In this document: in pieces, positions 15,840 to 23,444 of the stretch
Position numbering within the stretch: the first letter of the stretch is position 1
How the letters are laid out: every line of letters starts with the position of its first letter
NCBI GenBank assembly: GCA_035760965.1
Contig: DASTRY010000088.1
Span: 1 to 36,359 of the forward strand
DNA from: JADGHX01 sp035760965
GTDB taxonomy: Bacteria > Pseudomonadota > Gammaproteobacteria > Steroidobacterales > Steroidobacteraceae
Length of the DNA: 36,359 nucleotides
Direction: 5' to 3'
Position numbers and translations under genes: made by a program
Notes under the pieces: model-generated
What the model was told of the DNA's origin: nothing
What the model saw: the letters and a program-made list of their open reading frames with translations, nothing else
The model's database searches: none

Positions 15840-17162
15840 ATGAACGATACACATCGCACTCCTCTGCCCGGCCCGAAGGCGCGCGCGCTGATCGAGCGGG
15901 ATCGCAAGGTCGTTGCGCCGAGCTACGTCCGCGACTACGAGCTCGTGATGAGCCACGGTCGCGGCGCGGAAGTGTGGGACGTCGATGGCAATCGCTTCAT
16001 CGACTTCGCCGCAGGCATTGCCGTGTGCTCGACGGGCCACTCGCATCCCGCGGTGGTCGAGGCGATTCGGCAGGCCGCGGCGAAGTTCCTGCACATCTCC
16101 TCGGACTTCTGGCACGAGGGACAGGTGCGCCTCGCCGAAGTCATCCACGATCTCGCTCCGGTGAAGGGCGAGGCGGTTTCATTCTTCGCCAATTCGGGAG
16201 CGGAGGCCGTGGAGGCCGCGCTGAAACTGGCGCGCTACGCGACGGGGCGCGGACGCTACATCGCATTTCTCGGCGGCTTTCACGGGCGCACGATGGGTGC
16301 GCTCGCGTTCACCGCGAGCAAGTACACGCAGCAAAAGCGGTACTTCCCAACACTACCGGGCGTGACTCACGTGCCGTATCCCAATCCATACCGGCCGCTG
16401 TTCGCCGGCGACGATCAGGGACGCGCGACCCTCGCGTATATCGAACAGCTCTTCGAGCGGAACGTGCCTGCGGACGAAGTGGCGGCGATTCTGGTCGAGC
16501 CCATTCAGGGCGAAGGCGGCTACATCGTGCCGCCCGAAGGATTCCTCGCGGGATTGCGCGAGCTGTGCGATCGGCACGGCGTCCTGCTGATCTTCGATGA
16601 AGTGCAGACCGGCATCGGGCGCACCGGCAAGATGTTCGCCTGGCAACACTGGGGCGTGCAGCCGGACATCATCACGCTCGCGAAAGGCATCGCGTCGGGC
16701 TTACCGCTCGGGCTCTGCGTGGCCTCGAAGCCGATCATGCAGAAGTGGTCGCCGGGCGCGCATGCCAACACGTTTGGCGGCAACCCGGTCTGCTGTGCCG
16801 CGGCGCTCGCGACGCTGGAGCTGGTGAAGAACGAGTACGCGGAGAACGCCGCGCGCATCGGGCAGCGGATGATGGAACGCCTGCGCGCGCTCGCGAAGAA
16901 ACACGAGCGCATCGGCGATATTCGCGGCCGCGGTCTCATGATCGGTGTCGAGCTCGTCACCGACCGGACGAGCAAGGCGCCTGCGAAGGCGCTCGCGACC
17001 AAGGTGGTGCATCGCGCGTATCAGAATGGGCTCTTGCTGCTCGAGTGCGGCGCGAGCGGCATTCGGCTCATTCCGCCGCTGATGATCGACGCGGCCCTCG
17101 CCGACGAAGGTCTCGCGATCCTCGAGAAGTCGCTCGACGAAGCGCTGGCCGAAGCGCCCTAG
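15840..17162 (+). CDS. Class III aminotransferase, 4-aminobutyrate type
   Basis: A 440-residue fold-type I PLP enzyme. Seen: FFANSGAEAVEAALKLAR (phosphate site), FHGRTMGA, LVEPIQGEGGY, D253 in IFDEVQTGIGRTG, Schiff-base K282 in LAKGIASGLPLG, and ANTFGGNP. These match GABA/acetylornithine aminotransferases; GabT-like activity on an omega-amino acid is most likely. An upstream ATG at 15819 overlaps the dehydrogenase stop as ATGA, but GCGGAG at 15825-15830 is well spaced for the ATG at 15840. The pairing with a semialdehyde dehydrogenase is the usual logic of omega-amino acid breakdown. The last codons and stop are part of a 54-bp degenerate tandem duplication. Confidence 0.9.
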   Translation: MNDTHRTPLPGPKARALIERDRKVVAPSYVRDYELVMSHGRGAEVWDVDGNRFIDFAAGIAVCSTGHSHPAVVEAIRQAAAKFLHISSDFWHEGQVRLAEVIHDLAPVKGEAVSFFANSGAEAVEAALKLARYATGRGRYIAFLGGFHGRTMGALAFTASKYTQQKRYFPTLPGVTHVPYPNPYRPLFAGDDQGRATLAYIEQLFERNVPADEVAAILVEPIQGEGGYIVPPEGFLAGLRELCDRHGVLLIFDEVQTGIGRTGKMFAWQHWGVQPDIITLAKGIASGLPLGLCVASKPIMQKWSPGAHANTFGGNPVCCAAALATLELVKNEYAENAARIGQRMMERLRALAKKHERIGDIRGRGLMIGVELVTDRTSKAPAKALATKVVHRAYQNGLLLLECGASGIRLIPPLMIDAALADEGLAILEKSLDEALAEAP

Positions 17163-17244
17163 CCCATCCTCGGCCACGAACCGCTGATCAACGAAGTGCT
17201 GGCTGAGACGCCCTAGTCCGCCCTCGCCCGCGAGCCGCTGATCA
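17137..17244 (+). repeat. Two 54-bp tandem units covering the aminotransferase stop codon
   Basis: Unit 1 (17137-17190) and unit 2 (17191-17244) both begin ACGAAG, contain CGCCCTAG and end CCGCTGATCA. They differ at about 10 of 54 positions. Unit 1 contains the last nine codons and TAG of the aminotransferase; unit 2 is a noncoding copy with its own in-frame TAG. Confidence 0.8.
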
Positions 17245-17245
17245 A

Positions 17246-17327
17246 CGTGTGCGGTACGGCGGCCGCGCGGGAGAGGCGTGCGGTAGCCGCGCGGAGACGC
17301 GCGTGCGGTGGACGCGGCGCAAGCGCG
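17246..17327. repeat. Degenerate GC-rich direct repeats in the convergent intergenic region
   Basis: GTGCGGT occurs three times, each followed by a CGCGG-rich segment, with spacings of roughly 25-30 bp. The array fills the gap between the 54-bp units and the stop of the convergent aminotransferase. No gene is visible here. Confidence 0.5.
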
Positions 17328-17338
17328 TCAACGCGCTT
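17321..17338. terminator. Hairpin over the stop codon of the minus-strand aminotransferase
   Basis: AAGCGCG-TCAA-CGCGCTT is a perfect 7-bp stem with a 4-nt loop that contains the TGA stop of the minus-strand gene. There is no T-run, so it may be a processing or stability element rather than an intrinsic terminator. Confidence 0.4.
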
Positions 17339-18704
17339 CCAGAACCTCGGCGGCAAACGCCCGCAGCGTCGCGCCGAGCCCGTCGACGATCTCGTCGAGC
17401 TCCGCGTTCGTCGCGATCAGAGGCGGGGTCACCATGATCCAGTCGCCGAAGCGACCGCCGTGCGTCCGGCGTCCATAGATCAGCAGGCCGCGCTCGCGCG
17501 CGAGCGCTTGAACGCGGCCGATCACATCGAGACTTCGCGGCAGCATCTCCTTCGAATCCTGATCCGCGACGATCTCGATAGCGTTCAGCAAGCCGAGCCC
17601 GCGCACGTCGCCGACGACGGGAATGTCGCGCTTGAGCGTATTCAGCCGTGAGCGCAGATATACGCCGGCCTCGTACGCGCGCTCGATCAACTTCTGCTCC
17701 AGAGTCTCTTCGAGCACCGCGAGCCCAACAGCACACGCGAGTGGCTGTCCTTTGTGCGTATGCCCCAGGTGAAACCCACCCGCGTGCACCACCGCGTCGA
17801 CCATCCGCGCCGGCGCGAGAAACGCCGCGAGCGGGTAGTACCCGCCGCCGATGCCCTTCGCGAGCGTCACCATGTCGGGCCGCGCCTCGGGCCACCAGTG
17901 CGCGGCGAGAAACTTGCCGGTACGCCCTGCCCCGCTGATCGTCTCGTCGAAGATCAGCAGGACATCGAGCTCATCGCAAATCTCGCGGACGCGGCGGTAG
18001 TACTCGGGCGGGGCGTAGGTGGCACCTCCACTGAATCCCATTACCGGCTCGAGAATGAAGGCGAGCACCGTCTCCGGGCCCTCTGCGACAATCTTCTCGC
18101 GCAGCGCTTCGGCGCATGCTTGCGCGTACGCCGCGGCGTTCGTGTCGTCCGGAACTCGATAACTCCACGGCGCCGGCACGTGGAACCCAGTCTCCCCGCC
18201 GACGAGATACGGCGCGTAGCCTGGGTCTGCCGAAAGCGCCATCGTCGCGCGCGTGCTCCCGTGATACGACGGGTTGCGGCTGATCACCTTGTATCGAGAG
18301 CCGCGGCCGATGGCCAGTGCGTAACGTCGCGCGAATTGCAGTGCCTTCTCCACCGCCTCCGATCCGCCGGACACGAAGAACGCGCGCTCGAGGCGCATGC
18401 CCGCCTGCGCGGTCAGTCGCTCCGTCAAGCGAATGTTGCTGTCGCTCTCGAAGGCGGTCGGATATGCGAAGCACACGCGCGCGGCTTGTTCCTGCATCGC
18501 GCGCAACACGCGCGGATTGCCGTGCCCGAGATTCACGGCGACCGGCCCGGAAGTGACGTCGATGTAGCGCCGCCCCGCTGTGTCCCATACGTGCACACCC
18601 TGCGCGCGGCTCACGCGCTCGAGCGGCGCGTCCCCCGGGGAAGCCCAGAAGCACTGCATGCCACCGCCGGCGTGCGTGCCGGCGGAGCGGTCGGAGGAAG
18701 TCAA
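17328..18704 (-). CDS. Class III aminotransferase (second, aspartate-aminotransferase-family type)
   Basis: A 458-residue PLP enzyme of the same superfamily as its convergent neighbour but clearly distinct. Seen: FVSGGSEAVEKALQFAR, SYHGSTRATMALS, FILEPVMGFSGGATY, IFDETISGAGRTG and Schiff-base K283 in LAKGIGGGYYPLAA. It resembles omega-amino acid:pyruvate or BioA-like enzymes; the substrate is unknown. The start is the TTG at 18704, 12 nt after the S9 peptidase stop with a GAGGG upstream; an ATG at 18659 is a weaker alternative that would drop 15 nonconserved residues. It is the second gene of an operon with the S9 peptidase, suggesting use of amines or amino acids released from peptides. Confidence 0.87.
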   Translation of the reverse strand: MTSSDRSAGTHAGGGMQCFWASPGDAPLERVSRAQGVHVWDTAGRRYIDVTSGPVAVNLGHGNPRVLRAMQEQAARVCFAYPTAFESDSNIRLTERLTAQAGMRLERAFFVSGGSEAVEKALQFARRYALAIGRGSRYKVISRNPSYHGSTRATMALSADPGYAPYLVGGETGFHVPAPWSYRVPDDTNAAAYAQACAEALREKIVAEGPETVLAFILEPVMGFSGGATYAPPEYYRRVREICDELDVLLIFDETISGAGRTGKFLAAHWWPEARPDMVTLAKGIGGGYYPLAAFLAPARMVDAVVHAGGFHLGHTHKGQPLACAVGLAVLEETLEQKLIERAYEAGVYLRSRLNTLKRDIPVVGDVRGLGLLNAIEIVADQDSKEMLPRSLDVIGRVQALARERGLLIYGRRTHGGRFGDWIMVTPPLIATNAELDEIVDGLGATLRAFAAEVLEAR

Positions 18705-18716
18705 CGCGGTCGGCCC

Positions 18717-20756
18717 TCAGTTGGACTTCAGGTACCGACCATACCACTCCACGTAGCGTTCCACCCGATCCACGCGAAAGCTCGGGCGTGAAAAGCCGTG
18801 ACGCTCACCGGGATAGATGACGAGCTGCGTCGGCACGTGCAACCGGCGCAATGCCTGGTACATCTGCTCGGCGCCGATCGGCGGCACGTTCCGGTCCTCC
18901 GAGCCGACGAGGAACAGCGTGGGCGTCGTGATCCGATCGGCATGCAGGAACGGGGACGAAACGCGCAGCCAGCTCTCGGTCTTCTCCCACGGCAGCCCGA
19001 GCTCGAGCTCCCACTCGCGTACGTACTGATCATCGCCGTAGCCGGCGAGCATGTTGCCCATCCCGGCGCCGCTCGTCGCCGCTTTGAAGCGCGTGTCGGC
19101 CGCGATCACGTAGTTGGTCAGAATGGCGCCGTAGCTCCATCCGCCGATGCCGAGCCGTTGCGGGTCTGCGATTCCCACCGTCACGACGTAGTCCGCGGCC
19201 GCGAGCACGTCCGGAACGTCCACCGTGCCGAAGTTGCCGAAGAGCGCCTTCTGGAACTCGTAGCCGCGTCCGGAGCTCCCGCGCGGATTGGGCCCGACGA
19301 TCACGTAGCCGTTGGCCGCGAGCAACTGCCACTCGAAGTCGAAGTCGAACTGGTGCTGCGACACCGGTCCGCCGTGCAGACGCACGAGCGTCGGCGCGCG
19401 CCCCGCCATCGAGCCGTCCACCGGGATCATCAGCAAGCCGTGAATCACCGTGTCGTCGGCGCTCTTGAACTGGATCGCACGCGCCGGCGCGAGCGATACC
19501 TCCGCCAGCCATTCATCGTTGTGATGCGTGATCTGGCGGAGGCGGCCATCGCGCTCGACAGCAACCAGCTCCGCCGGGTGGTCCACGGACTCCCAGACCG
19601 TGACGATGTGCGGAGCGCCGAAGCGGTTGCGCGCGCGGCGCCCTGCAGATGCGGACGCGCGCACATCGAACTCGCTGACCACCGCGCCTGGTTGCGTGAG
19701 CTGCTCCAGCTTGCCGTCGCGCAGACGGATGCGGGCCAGCGTGATGCTGCCGTCGTCTTCGAGCCGGAAATACAGCCATTTCCCGTCCGCCGACCATAGC
19801 GGATCGAACGACTGCCGATCGAGCTTCGCCAACGGCAGGGTCGCCTCGCCCCCGGTCGCAGGCGTGACGCTCACTTGCACGAGGCTGTACCAGAGGTCTT
19901 CGGGCTTGCCGGCTGCGACATACGCGACCTGCGTACCGTCGCCGCTGAACGTGGGCGGACGGCTGCCCCAGTCTTCCGTGGGATCGCCATCTGTACCCGG
20001 ATTCGTCGTGAGCTGGCGCGGCGTCGCCTCCGGATGCGCCACGACGATGTAGAGGTCCCAGTTGTTGTGCGAGTCGGGGTCGTCGCCGCGCTTCGACAGA
20101 AACGCGATTTGCGTGCCGTCGGGGGACCATGACGGCTGCAGCTCGTCGTAAGGCCCGTCGGTGAGTTGCGTCGTTTCGCCCGACGTCACGTCGAGCAGAA
20201 AGAGATGGGTGCGCTCGCCGCGCAAGTAGCCGTCATCGTCCGACTTGAACTGCAGGCGATCCAGCACGATCGGTTGCGGCTTATCCGAATCGGCCTGTTC
20301 CTCCGGCGTCACGACGGCCGTGAACGCGATGCGCTTGCCGTCCGGCGCCCACGCGAACGAGGTGATCTCGCTGCCGAAGTGCGTGAGCTGCTTCGCCTCA
20401 CCGCCGGCTCGATTCAAGACCCAGATCTGATCGCCCGCCTTCGCGTCGCCGCGATCGGTCAGGAACGCAATCCACTTGCCATCGGGGCTCCACCGCGGGC
20501 TGTGCTCGGCGAAGGTCGTGTTCGTGAGTTGAATGCTCTCCGTGCCGTTCCAGCTCGCCAGCCAGATGTCCGAGTCCGACTTGTCTTCCTCGCGCAGCGC
20601 ACGATTCAGGGTGTACACGACCCACGCGCCATCGGGCGAGATGTGTGGGTCGCTCACCCGCTGCACTCGATAGAAGTCCTCGGCGGCCAGCGGCCGGGCG
20701 AACCCGGGCACCGCGAGCAGCAAAGCGCCCAACACGCCTGCAAGCCTCGTGATCAT
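18717..20756 (-). CDS. S9-family peptidase (acylaminoacyl-/dipeptidyl-peptidase-like)
   Basis: A 679-residue exported peptidase. A signal peptide covers about residues 1-24 (ITRLAGVLGALLLAVPGFA). Residues about 30-420 form a TolB/DPP-like beta-propeller with repeated SPDGKWIAF-type blades. The C-terminal alpha/beta-hydrolase (about 430-679) has HGGP as oxyanion region, nucleophile S541 in GGWSYG, D621 in GSEDRNVPP and H653 in GERHGF. The propeller limits access to oligopeptides. It is probably periplasmic. The ATG start gives a proper signal peptide. First gene of an operon with the class III aminotransferase; divergent from DUF3237. Confidence 0.93.
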   Translation of the reverse strand: MITRLAGVLGALLLAVPGFARPLAAEDFYRVQRVSDPHISPDGAWVVYTLNRALREEDKSDSDIWLASWNGTESIQLTNTTFAEHSPRWSPDGKWIAFLTDRGDAKAGDQIWVLNRAGGEAKQLTHFGSEITSFAWAPDGKRIAFTAVVTPEEQADSDKPQPIVLDRLQFKSDDDGYLRGERTHLFLLDVTSGETTQLTDGPYDELQPSWSPDGTQIAFLSKRGDDPDSHNNWDLYIVVAHPEATPRQLTTNPGTDGDPTEDWGSRPPTFSGDGTQVAYVAAGKPEDLWYSLVQVSVTPATGGEATLPLAKLDRQSFDPLWSADGKWLYFRLEDDGSITLARIRLRDGKLEQLTQPGAVVSEFDVRASASAGRRARNRFGAPHIVTVWESVDHPAELVAVERDGRLRQITHHNDEWLAEVSLAPARAIQFKSADDTVIHGLLMIPVDGSMAGRAPTLVRLHGGPVSQHQFDFDFEWQLLAANGYVIVGPNPRGSSGRGYEFQKALFGNFGTVDVPDVLAAADYVVTVGIADPQRLGIGGWSYGAILTNYVIAADTRFKAATSGAGMGNMLAGYGDDQYVREWELELGLPWEKTESWLRVSSPFLHADRITTPTLFLVGSEDRNVPPIGAEQMYQALRRLHVPTQLVIYPGERHGFSRPSFRVDRVERYVEWYGRYLKSN

Positions 20757-20861
20757 CCGCGCGACATTACCATCGGCTTCGCAAGCACGCGAAATGCGTC
20801 GCCTTTGTGCGTCAGGTGAGCGTTAGGCTACTTATTCCCTGACCGGGTAAACTGCGCCCTC

Positions 20862-21329
20862 ATGAACACACCAGCACTCGAGACTCGATTTGCATTCACC
20901 GCGCGCGTCTCCGTCGCGGAGCCGGTCACCATCGGCAATGGGCCGGACGGGTTGCGGCGCTTCGTCGCGATCAACGGCGGCCCAGTTGCGGGTCCGTTGC
21001 TGAACGGCAGGGTCATTCCGGGCAGCGGCGACTGGCAAGTCGTGCGTCCCGACGGCGTGTTGAGTGCCGACGCGCGGTACACGTTCGAGACCCATGACGG
21101 CGTGCTCATCGCGTGCCGCAATCGCGGCATCCGGCACGCGCCGCCGGACGTGATGACAAAGCTGATGCGCGGGGAGCCGGTGCCGCTCGACTCGTACTAC
21201 TTCCGCACGAGCGCGCAATTCGAGGCGCCGCTCGGCAGCCCGTACGAGTGGATGAATCGCGCGATGTTCGCCGGCAAGGCGGAGCGCGAGCCGGACAAAG
21301 CGATCATCCACTTCTTTCAGATTCTGTAG
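20862..21329 (+). CDS. DUF3237 family protein
   Basis: A 155-residue cytoplasmic protein of DUF3237, a beta-barrel family of unknown function. Conserved blocks are NGGPVAGPLLNGRVIPGSGDWQ, RPDGVLSADARYTFET, DGVLIACRNRGIRH, the LDSYYFRT strand and Y-WMNRAMFAGKA. It probably binds a small ligand. The ATG at 20862 lacks a clear ribosome site. The 105-bp upstream region is shared with the divergent S9 peptidase. Its TAG abuts directly the stop of the convergent phosphatase gene with no spacer. Confidence 0.88.
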   Translation: MNTPALETRFAFTARVSVAEPVTIGNGPDGLRRFVAINGGPVAGPLLNGRVIPGSGDWQVVRPDGVLSADARYTFETHDGVLIACRNRGIRHAPPDVMTKLMRGEPVPLDSYYFRTSAQFEAPLGSPYEWMNRAMFAGKAEREPDKAIIHFFQIL

Positions 21330-22958
21330 CTACAGACCGGGCAGCACCGGATCGCAGACGCATCCCGAAGGCGGCCGGATTCCGAGCAGCGACGCGATCG
21401 TCGGCGCGATCTGCGCCGGCGCGGTCGGCGTCCGCACCGTCATCGGCTTGGCGCCCGGCGCGAGCACGAGTATCGGCACGTACGTGTCGTACGAGTACGG
21501 CGAGCCGTGCATGGTGGCGTAGTAGTCCGGGTAGTCGTCGAAATACCAGAACTGCTTCTGGATCACGACGACATCGCCCGAGCGCGTCGGATGAAACGCG
21601 CGCTGCACGCGATCGAACAGCGCCGTGTGCCCGATGCGACCCGCGAGCAGATCGGAGCGCGTGAACGCAAAGGCGACGCCGGGCTCCTCGCGCAGCACCT
21701 GAGCCAGCGCGGACTCGACGGCTGCCGCGTCGACGTGAGCCGCGGCGATCTTCGCTCGATCGAGGTACACGTTGGGCGGCACGACGGCCGACACCCAGCC
21801 GTCGGCGCCGCTGAAGCGCTTCTTCAACAGCTCGTTCAGATGTGCACGGAAAGGCTCGCCCCCGAGGCGGTCGGCGTCGTAGCCCAGCGCCTTGCGCTCT
21901 TCCGGCGCATCATCGCCGCCGTGATCGGCGGAGAGCACGATGAGGGTGTTGCCGAGCCCGATCGTCTTGTCGATGTACGCGAAGAGCTTCGCGAGCGTCG
22001 CGTCGAGGCGCAGCAAGTTGTCCTCGGACTCGACGCTGTTGGCGCCGAACGAATGTCCGATGTAATCCGTCGCGGAGAAGCTGATGGAGAGATAGTCGGT
22101 CACACCATGAGTGCCGAGCTTTTCGTGCGCGATGAGCTCACGCGCGAAGTCCGCCGTCAGCTCGTCGAGAAACGGCGTGAAGCGCAGCGTCTTCGCCAGG
22201 TCCGCATCCGACAAATTGCTCAGCGAATGCGGAAAGCTGCGAGTCATCTTCGCTTTGACGTGCGCATACGGGTTCGCGGAGTGCGATGCATTGACGTACG
22301 TGCTCAGCGGATACTTCAGCGTCCATCCGCCCTGACGGTACATGGTGAACAGCTTGCGCTCGTTCCACGCCGTGACCCAGTCCGGCAGCTCCTTGTAGTA
22401 GTACGTGCTCGTCGCCGCCCCCGCCGTCACATCGGACATCCAGAACGATTTACCGAGATGCCCTCCGGGCACGATGGCGCTGCGGTCCTTGCCCGAGACC
22501 GCAAACGCGCGCGCACGATGACCCGAGGCGATGACGATCTCGTCGCCGATCGTGCTCGAGGTCAGCTTGGCGGGCGACATGCCGATCTTGCCCGGCTCGC
22601 CCACGACCGGATAGCGGTCGTCGTCGACGCAATAGACTTCCTTGCCCGTGTCGCGGTCCACCCAGTTGTTGCCGACGATGCCGTGCTGGGCGACGTCCGC
22701 TCCGGTTGCCAGCACCGCGTGGCCCGCGCACGTGATCGTGTTTGCGGTCTCATAGTGCGCATTGGCGTAGTACAGGCCGCGATCCATCAGCAGATTGAAC
22801 CCGCCATCGCCGAAACGGCTGCGATAGCGCGGTAGCAGGTCGCCACGGAGCTGGTCGACGGTGATCTGCAGAACGAGCTTGGGCGCGGGACGAGTTGGAG
22901 CGGCTTGCGCCGCGGCCGCGATCGCGAGCAGCGCGAACGCGCGTAACAAATATTTCAC
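21330..22958 (-). CDS. PafA-like alkaline phosphatase family protein, exported
   Basis: A 542-residue protein of the alkaline phosphatase superfamily, with a signal peptide (KYLLRAFALLAIAAAAQA, about 1-19). It carries the PafA-type active site: metal ligand D35 in ITVDQLRGD, nucleophile probably T76 in NTITCAGHA, K157 and R159 in the GKDRSAIVPGGH motif that contacts phosphate, then ATDYIGHSFG and LSADHGGDD for the metals. KxR argues for phosphomonoesterase rather than diesterase activity; characterised PafA enzymes are periplasmic and broad-range. The GTG start at 22958 follows GAGG at about 10 nt; extension to 23183 enters the NTF2 gene. It follows the NTF2-like gene by 20 nt. Confidence 0.88.
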   Translation of the reverse strand: MKYLLRAFALLAIAAAAQAAPTRPAPKLVLQITVDQLRGDLLPRYRSRFGDGGFNLLMDRGLYYANAHYETANTITCAGHAVLATGADVAQHGIVGNNWVDRDTGKEVYCVDDDRYPVVGEPGKIGMSPAKLTSSTIGDEIVIASGHRARAFAVSGKDRSAIVPGGHLGKSFWMSDVTAGAATSTYYYKELPDWVTAWNERKLFTMYRQGGWTLKYPLSTYVNASHSANPYAHVKAKMTRSFPHSLSNLSDADLAKTLRFTPFLDELTADFARELIAHEKLGTHGVTDYLSISFSATDYIGHSFGANSVESEDNLLRLDATLAKLFAYIDKTIGLGNTLIVLSADHGGDDAPEERKALGYDADRLGGEPFRAHLNELLKKRFSGADGWVSAVVPPNVYLDRAKIAAAHVDAAAVESALAQVLREEPGVAFAFTRSDLLAGRIGHTALFDRVQRAFHPTRSGDVVVIQKQFWYFDDYPDYYATMHGSPYSYDTYVPILVLAPGAKPMTVRTPTAPAQIAPTIASLLGIRPPSGCVCDPVLPGL

Positions 22959-22978
22959 CAGATGCAAGCCTCGTGACT

Positions 22979-23383
22979 TCAGGACGCGAAGTCCGCGATC
23001 GTGCCGCCGTAGCGGGTCATGCGGATGCGGCGAATTTTGCCATTCTGCAAGCGATAGAACACGAAGCTCATGATGTCGGTCGTCGTGCCGACCGTGAACG
23101 TGAGCCCGTTGCGGACGTAATCGCGGAACGGCTCGAAGATCGCATGCAGGGCGACCGCGACGGTGTCCCCGTCGATGGCGCAATCGACGAGCTCGACGTG
23201 CTCCTTCACGTACTGGTGGAAATCCGCATAGAAGTCCGCGATCTGCTGCGGGCTCGTGAGCGTGAGGGAGCCCACCTTGTAGACGACGTCCGGCGCGTAG
23301 TACGCAATCTGCTGCTCGTATTCCTTGTTGTTGAAATGACCCAGATATTTCAACAGATCCGCACGCGATTCGATCCGACTCAC
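22979..23383 (-). CDS. NTF2-like (SnoaL-type) family protein
   Basis: A 134-residue cone-shaped NTF2-fold protein: helical LLKYLGHFNNKEYEQQIAYYAPDVVYKV at the start, ADFYADFHQYVKEHVELVD in the middle, then strands AIDGDTVAVALHAIFEP, LTFTVGTTTDIMSFVFYRLQNGKIRRIRMTRY. The family includes ketosteroid isomerases, polyketide cyclases and many binding proteins; no catalytic set is clear. The GTG at 23383 has GGAGG 7 nt upstream and gives the usual length; earlier in-frame starts overlap the divergent gene. Its start overlaps the TGA of a possible 11-codon leader ORF. Cotranscribed with the PafA-like phosphatase. Confidence 0.82.
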   Translation of the reverse strand: MSRIESRADLLKYLGHFNNKEYEQQIAYYAPDVVYKVGSLTLTSPQQIADFYADFHQYVKEHVELVDCAIDGDTVAVALHAIFEPFRDYVRNGLTFTVGTTTDIMSFVFYRLQNGKIRRIRMTRYGGTIADFAS

Positions 23384-23415
23384 TGCGCTGCCTCCGCCTG
23401 ACGACGACGCGACAT
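23380..23415 (-). CDS. Possible 11-codon leader ORF coupled to the NTF2-like gene
   Basis: ATG at 23415 is preceded by AAAGGTGG at 5 nt and encodes MSRRRQAEAAQ, ending in a TGA that overlaps the GTG of the NTF2 gene (GTGA). The strong ribosome site and exact overlap suggest translational coupling or a regulatory leader peptide. It could be chance. Confidence 0.3.
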   Translation of the reverse strand: MSRRRQAEAAQ

Positions 23416-23426
23416 AACGTCCACCT

Positions 23427-23433
23427 TTATATA
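23427..23433. promoter_or_regulatory. AT-rich TTATATA box between divergent genes
   Basis: This is the only AT-rich stretch in the short divergent region. Read on minus it gives TATATAA, a -10-like box placing a start site about 35-40 nt before the NTF2 gene. Read on plus it gives TATATA only 11 nt before the amidohydrolase ATG. No convincing -35 is seen. Confidence 0.35.
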
Positions 23434-23444
23434 GCCTATGCGCG

